From contig QFNI01000087.1 in assembly GCA_003240775.1 (NCBI GenBank), positions 1 to 11,321 of the forward strand: a DNA stretch of 11,321 nucleotides. The letters run 5' to 3'. This DNA comes from Mesorhizobium amorphae (lineage in GTDB: Bacteria > Pseudomonadota > Alphaproteobacteria > Rhizobiales > Rhizobiaceae). Both the position numbers and the translations under genes were made by a program. Within the stretch, counting starts at the first letter, position 1; every line of letters begins with the position of its first letter. The notes beneath the pieces are model-generated. The model made no database searches. It was not told where the DNA came from and saw nothing but the letters and a program-made list of their open reading frames with translations. Shown here one piece after another: positions 8,901-11,321 of this stretch.

Positions 8901-9470
8901 GGCGAAGAGCAGTCGGGCCACATCAAGGAGGTGGGCTTCGAACTCTACCAGCAGATGCTGGAAGAGGCGGTAGCCGAACTCAAGGGCACCTTGGACGCCA
9001 AGGACAGCGGCTGGTCGCCCCAGATCGCGATGGGAACGGCGGTGATGATCCCCGAATCCTACGTGCCCGACCTTCAGTTGCGGCTTGGGCTCTATCGCCG
9101 GCTGGGCGAACTCGAATCGGCGGAGGAGATCGACGCCTTCGGTGCGGAACTCGTGGACCGCTTCGGGTCGCTGCCAGAGGAGGTGGAGCACCTTCTCAAG
9201 ATCGTCTTCATCAAGGCGCTCTGCCGCCAGGCCAATGTGGAAAAGCTCGACGCCGGACCGAAGGGCGTGGTGGTGCATTTCCGCGGGCGCGAATTCCCCG
9301 ATCCCGTGGGCCTCGTGCGCTTCATCGGCGAGCAGGGCTCGATGGCGAAGATCAGGCCCGACCAGAGCGTGGTGTTTATTCGGGATTGGTCGACGCCTGA
9401 AAAGCGATTGGCGGGTTCTGCGGTGGTGATGACGCAGCTGGCGCGGATCGTGACGAAGAAGGCGGCGTGA
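5970..9470 (+). CDS. mfd: Transcription-repair coupling factor Mfd
   Basis: Mfd recognises RNA polymerase stalled at DNA damage, pushes it off the template and recruits UvrA for nucleotide excision repair. From the ATG at 5970 the protein has 1166 residues (E. coli 1148). The N-terminal part is UvrB-like, including VRGGILDLF (from 171). The RNA-polymerase-interacting CarD-like domain begins near residue 499 (GDIVVHSDHGIGRFIGL). The motor carries Walker A GDVGFGKT (646-653), DEEQ (747-750), SATPIPRTL, TIVESGLDVP (from 887) and QLRGRVGR (from 916). The TRG motif follows at about 958-985, and a C-terminal TRCF domain contains YVPDLQLRLGLYRRLGEL. An in-frame ATG at 5913 would lie inside sdhE; 5970 is preferred because it fits the family's N-terminus and gives a clean ATGA overlap. 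No good ribosome site precedes it, which suggests translation coupled to sdhE. The gene is intact. Confidence 0.97.
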   Translation: MTLFDPIGLAKAKPGFSILDEVADGHAGFALARAAAELAPDGPLLFIARDGQRLPTLRDVLAFAATETPVLELPAWDCLPYDRVSPSAETAARRLEAMAGLAALRKKPHRAIVLATANALLQRMPPADLIAAQGFFAKPGNQVDMKDLVARLEGAAFERVGTVREVGQYAVRGGILDLFAPGTDEPMRLDFFGDTLESIRAFDPATQRTTGQRTSVSLQAMTEVTLSPETIARFRRSYIETFGAPSRDDALYAAISEGRRFAGMEHWLPFFYEQLDTLFDYLPDAPILFDHLAREAVSERHTLVLDHYDARMKQAAAGTKDAVPYKPVPPDQMFLEPAEITARAERRVAVEMTPFATPDAGPRKVFHAGSREGRSFERERADPDANVFEAAVDHVADVRAKGRRVLLAGWTAGSLDRLAQIMGEHGLSRLKGADTLQAADKLAKNEAGLVVLPIEAGFETDRLVVVAEQDILGDRLIRRSKKRKKGADFIAEVSSLNAGDIVVHSDHGIGRFIGLKTIQALGAPHDCVEIHYAGDDRLFLPVENIELLSRYGSDSAEAHLDKLGGGAWQARKARLKRRLLDMAGGLIRLAAERQTRAAPAMHPAEGVYGEFAARFPYEETDDQQNAIDAVMEDLGAGRPMDRLICGDVGFGKTEVALRAAFLAAMEGFQVAVVVPTTLLARQHYKTFSQRFSGLPVTVRQASRLVTAKELAETKKGIAEGKVEIVVGTHALLSSAVSFKNLGLLIIDEEQHFGVKHKERLKELKSDVHVLTLSATPIPRTLQLALTGVRELSLIATPPVDRMAVRTFISPFDPLVIRETLLRERYRGGQSFYVVPRIADLEEVRDFLTTEVPELKVATANGQMPAGELDDIMNAFYDGKYDVLLSTTIVESGLDVPTANTLIVHRADMFGLAQLYQLRGRVGRSKVRAYALFTLPANRTLTQTAERRLKVLQSLDTLGAGFQLASHDLDIRGAGNLLGEEQSGHIKEVGFELYQQMLEEAVAELKGTLDAKDSGWSPQIAMGTAVMIPESYVPDLQLRLGLYRRLGELESAEEIDAFGAELVDRFGSLPEEVEHLLKIVFIKALCRQANVEKLDAGPKGVVVHFRGREFPDPVGLVRFIGEQGSMAKIRPDQSVVFIRDWSTPEKRLAGSAVVMTQLARIVTKKAA

Positions 9471-9511
9471 GCCGACGATCTTTATCTGCCAAGCACCGAC
9501 CGTTCCGATTT

Positions 9512-9643
9512 CCCCTCCCCCTTGAGGGGAGGGGCTAGGGGTGGGGGTGACGCTTCAACCTCACCATCGCCATCCAATGATCCGCCGCTCTCACAGCGGC
9601 ACAGATACCCCCACCCCTAACCCCTCCCCTCAAGGGGGAGGGG
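9512..9643. repeat. Paired inverted repeat after mfd, possible two-way terminator
   Basis: The left arm (9512-9548) and right arm (9607-9643) are 37 bases each and complementary with one mismatch (9535 against 9620), separated by 58 bases. Each arm also folds alone: CCCCTCCCC pairs with GGGGAGGGG over nine perfect base pairs and a 5-base loop (9512-9534 and 9621-9643). The spacer adds a third hairpin, GCCGCT (9584-9589) with AGCGGC (9595-9600), again with a 5-base loop. The C-rich and G-rich units are, from memory, a common intergenic repeat in alphaproteobacteria. It fills the gap between the convergent mfd and substrate-binding protein genes, so termination of both is plausible but inferred. 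Confidence 0.88.
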
Positions 9644-9669
9644 GATTCGGGCGGCGCAGGTGGTTAGGA

Positions 9670-11321
9670 TTACTGCGTCGGCTGCGCGCGCCACCAGGTG
9701 GGCAGCTGGTAGCCGTAGATCGGCGCCTTTGCAGGGCGCTCGATGCGCTTCCAGCGGCCGAGCCACTGCTCGGGCAGGAAATACATCGGCACGACATAGG
9801 AGCCGCTCAAGAGAACGCGGTCGTAGGCGCGCACGGCATCCGTGAAGCTGTCGCGGTCGCGCGCCTGGAGCATGGCCTCGATCATGGCGTCGGCCGCGGG
9901 GTTGGCCGCGCCCGAATAGTTAAACGTGCCCTGTACGCCGCTCGACGCCGAGCCCCAGCGGGAAACCTGCTCGACGCCCGGCGAGAGCGAGGGCGTGTAG
10001 AGATAGGCGATGGTGTCGAAATCGTAGGTGTTGAGGCGCTGCTGGTATTGCGAGGCGTCCACCGAGCGGATCGTGGCACGGATGCCCAGGCGGCCGAGCG
10101 TGTTGCTCCAGGCCATGGCGAGCGCTTCGGCATCGCGCGCCTTGAGCATGATCTCGAAGGACAGCGCGCGCCCGTCGCGGCCCACCATGCGGCCGTCCTG
10201 CATCGTGTAGCCTGCAGCCTTCAGGCGCTCGAAGCCGATGCTCAGGAAGGCGCGGTCGCGGCCCGAACCGTCGGACACCGGCGGTTGCCAGCCATGCTCC
10301 ATGATCTCGGGCTTCACCGCATCGGGGAAGGGCGCGAGCAGGGCGCGCTCGGCCGCACTCGCGGGCCTGCCATGCGAGGAAAGCGGCGAGTTGTCGAAGA
10401 AGCTCTTGGTGCGCGTATAGGCGTTGCCCAGGAGGTTACGGTTCGCCCATTCGAAATCGAACAGCGCGGTCAGCGCCTCGCGCAGGGACGGGTCGGCGAA
10501 GACCGGGCGTCGCGTGTTCATCACGAAGCCGAACATGCCGGAAGCCCGGCCGGTGCGGAGCGTGTCCTGCACGACATCGCCACGCTGAACGGCGGGGAAA
10601 TTGTATTGCGAGCGCCAGCGCCCGCTCGAGCCCTCCATGAAGATGTCGAGCAGCCCGCCTTTGAACGCTTCGAACATCGCGTTCTCGTCGCGGTAATAGG
10701 TCAGGCGGATCTCGTCGTAATTGTCGAAGCCGCGCTTGGAGGGGATGTCTTTTGCCCAGTATTCCGGGTTGCGCTGGAGCGTGATGCTGTCGCCGGGGCG
10801 CACGTTGGAAACGCGGTAGGGCCCGGAGCCGAGAAGTGGCGTGAGCGAGGAGCGCCCGAAGCGCTCGGGGTCGATTGCGTGCTTGGGCAAAACGGGCATG
10901 AGGCCCAGGATCAGCGGCAATTCGCGGTCGGGCTGGAGGAAGGTGAAGCGCACGCCATGCGTGCCGACCGTCTCCATCTTGGCGATCTTCTTGGCCGTGA
11001 CGCCGTAGCGCGGCAGGCCCTTGTCGCGCAGGAGCTCCACCGTGAAGATCACGTCCTCGGGCGTGATGGGCTCTCCGTCCGAAAAGCGCGCGCGCTCGTC
11101 GAGCGTAAATTCGACGAAGCTGCGGTTCTCGTCGGTGTCGATGGTCTTCGCCACGAGCGGATAGAGCGTGAAGGGCTCGTCCATCGAGCGCAGCATCAAG
11201 GTGTCGAAAACGTTGAAGCCCAAGTCGAGGTCGTTCTGCCCGCGCGCGGCACTTCCCTGGACGATGAAGGGGTTCATGCTGTCGAAGGTGCCCGGCCAGC
11301 CATAGGAAACGCGGCCACCCT
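9670..11321 (-). CDS. ABC transporter substrate-binding protein, family 5, YejA-like; 5' end cut by window edge
   Basis: This is the periplasmic binding subunit of a peptide-type ABC importer. E. coli YejA, its closest recognisable relative, serves uptake of microcin C and oligopeptides. The frame is open to the right edge: 14 residues (GGRVSYGWPGTFDS) precede the first ATG at 11277 and continue into MNPFIVQG, matching the family's start of the mature domain (KGG...GTFDSLNPF). The true start and the signal peptide lie outside the window, about 50 residues upstream by comparison with YejA (604 residues); 549 are visible. Further matches are FSDGEPITPEDVIFTVE, GSGPYRVSNV, FEAFKGGLLDIFMEG, NTRRPVFADPSLREALTALF, FEWANRNLL, and near the end VVPMYFLPEQWLGRW. 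The permease and ATPase genes are not in view and may lie beyond the edge. The substrate cannot be told from sequence. Confidence 0.92.
   Translation of the reverse strand, partial: GGRVSYGWPGTFDSMNPFIVQGSAARGQNDLDLGFNVFDTLMLRSMDEPFTLYPLVAKTIDTDENRSFVEFTLDERARFSDGEPITPEDVIFTVELLRDKGLPRYGVTAKKIAKMETVGTHGVRFTFLQPDRELPLILGLMPVLPKHAIDPERFGRSSLTPLLGSGPYRVSNVRPGDSITLQRNPEYWAKDIPSKRGFDNYDEIRLTYYRDENAMFEAFKGGLLDIFMEGSSGRWRSQYNFPAVQRGDVVQDTLRTGRASGMFGFVMNTRRPVFADPSLREALTALFDFEWANRNLLGNAYTRTKSFFDNSPLSSHGRPASAAERALLAPFPDAVKPEIMEHGWQPPVSDGSGRDRAFLSIGFERLKAAGYTMQDGRMVGRDGRALSFEIMLKARDAEALAMAWSNTLGRLGIRATIRSVDASQYQQRLNTYDFDTIAYLYTPSLSPGVEQVSRWGSASSGVQGTFNYSGAANPAADAMIEAMLQARDRDSFTDAVRAYDRVLLSGSYVVPMYFLPEQWLGRWKRIERPAKAPIYGYQLPTWWRAQPTQ

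Noticed and set aside
8043..9278. A 411-codon minus-strand frame inside mfd, with others at 6222-7244 and 7293-8036
   Set aside because: They have the same codon-aligned antisense origin. Mfd is full length with every expected domain, and these frames show no recognisable fold or ribosome site.

Overview
The window is GC-rich DNA that looks like the core chromosome of an alphaproteobacterium, most likely a member of the Rhizobiales (Hyphomicrobiales). The case rests on gene content and order (glmU, glmS, recG, sdhE, mfd), on codons ending almost always in G or C, and on two kinds of palindromic intergenic repeat of the sort scattered through such genomes. The genus cannot be named from the sequence alone.

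Layout from left to right. A glmU gene cut by the left edge and a complete glmS run on the plus strand. GlmS makes glucosamine-6-phosphate and GlmU converts glucosamine-1-phosphate to UDP-GlcNAc, so the pair covers two of the three enzymes of the UDP-GlcNAc route that feeds peptidoglycan and lipid A; GlmM, which lies between them in the pathway, is not here. glmS converges on recG (minus strand), and the gap holds a 34-bp inverted repeat. recG is divergent from an sdhE-mfd pair on the plus strand, whose reading frames overlap by four bases (ATGA). RecG (fork regression, branch migration) and Mfd (transcription-repair coupling) are related DNA translocases with the same motor and TRG motif; SdhE is the small factor that helps attach FAD to succinate dehydrogenase. 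mfd in turn converges on a YejA-like periplasmic substrate-binding protein gene (minus strand) cut by the right edge. That gap also carries a large inverted repeat, of a different sequence family but of the same nested design.

Coding density is high and every gene looks intact apart from the two cut by the edges. I found no tRNA, rRNA, CRISPR array, transposase, phage gene or toxin-antitoxin pair, and no gene-free stretch above 300 bases. I see no new biological system. The least ordinary features are the two nested inverted repeats placed exactly between convergent genes, and the translational overlap of sdhE with mfd.
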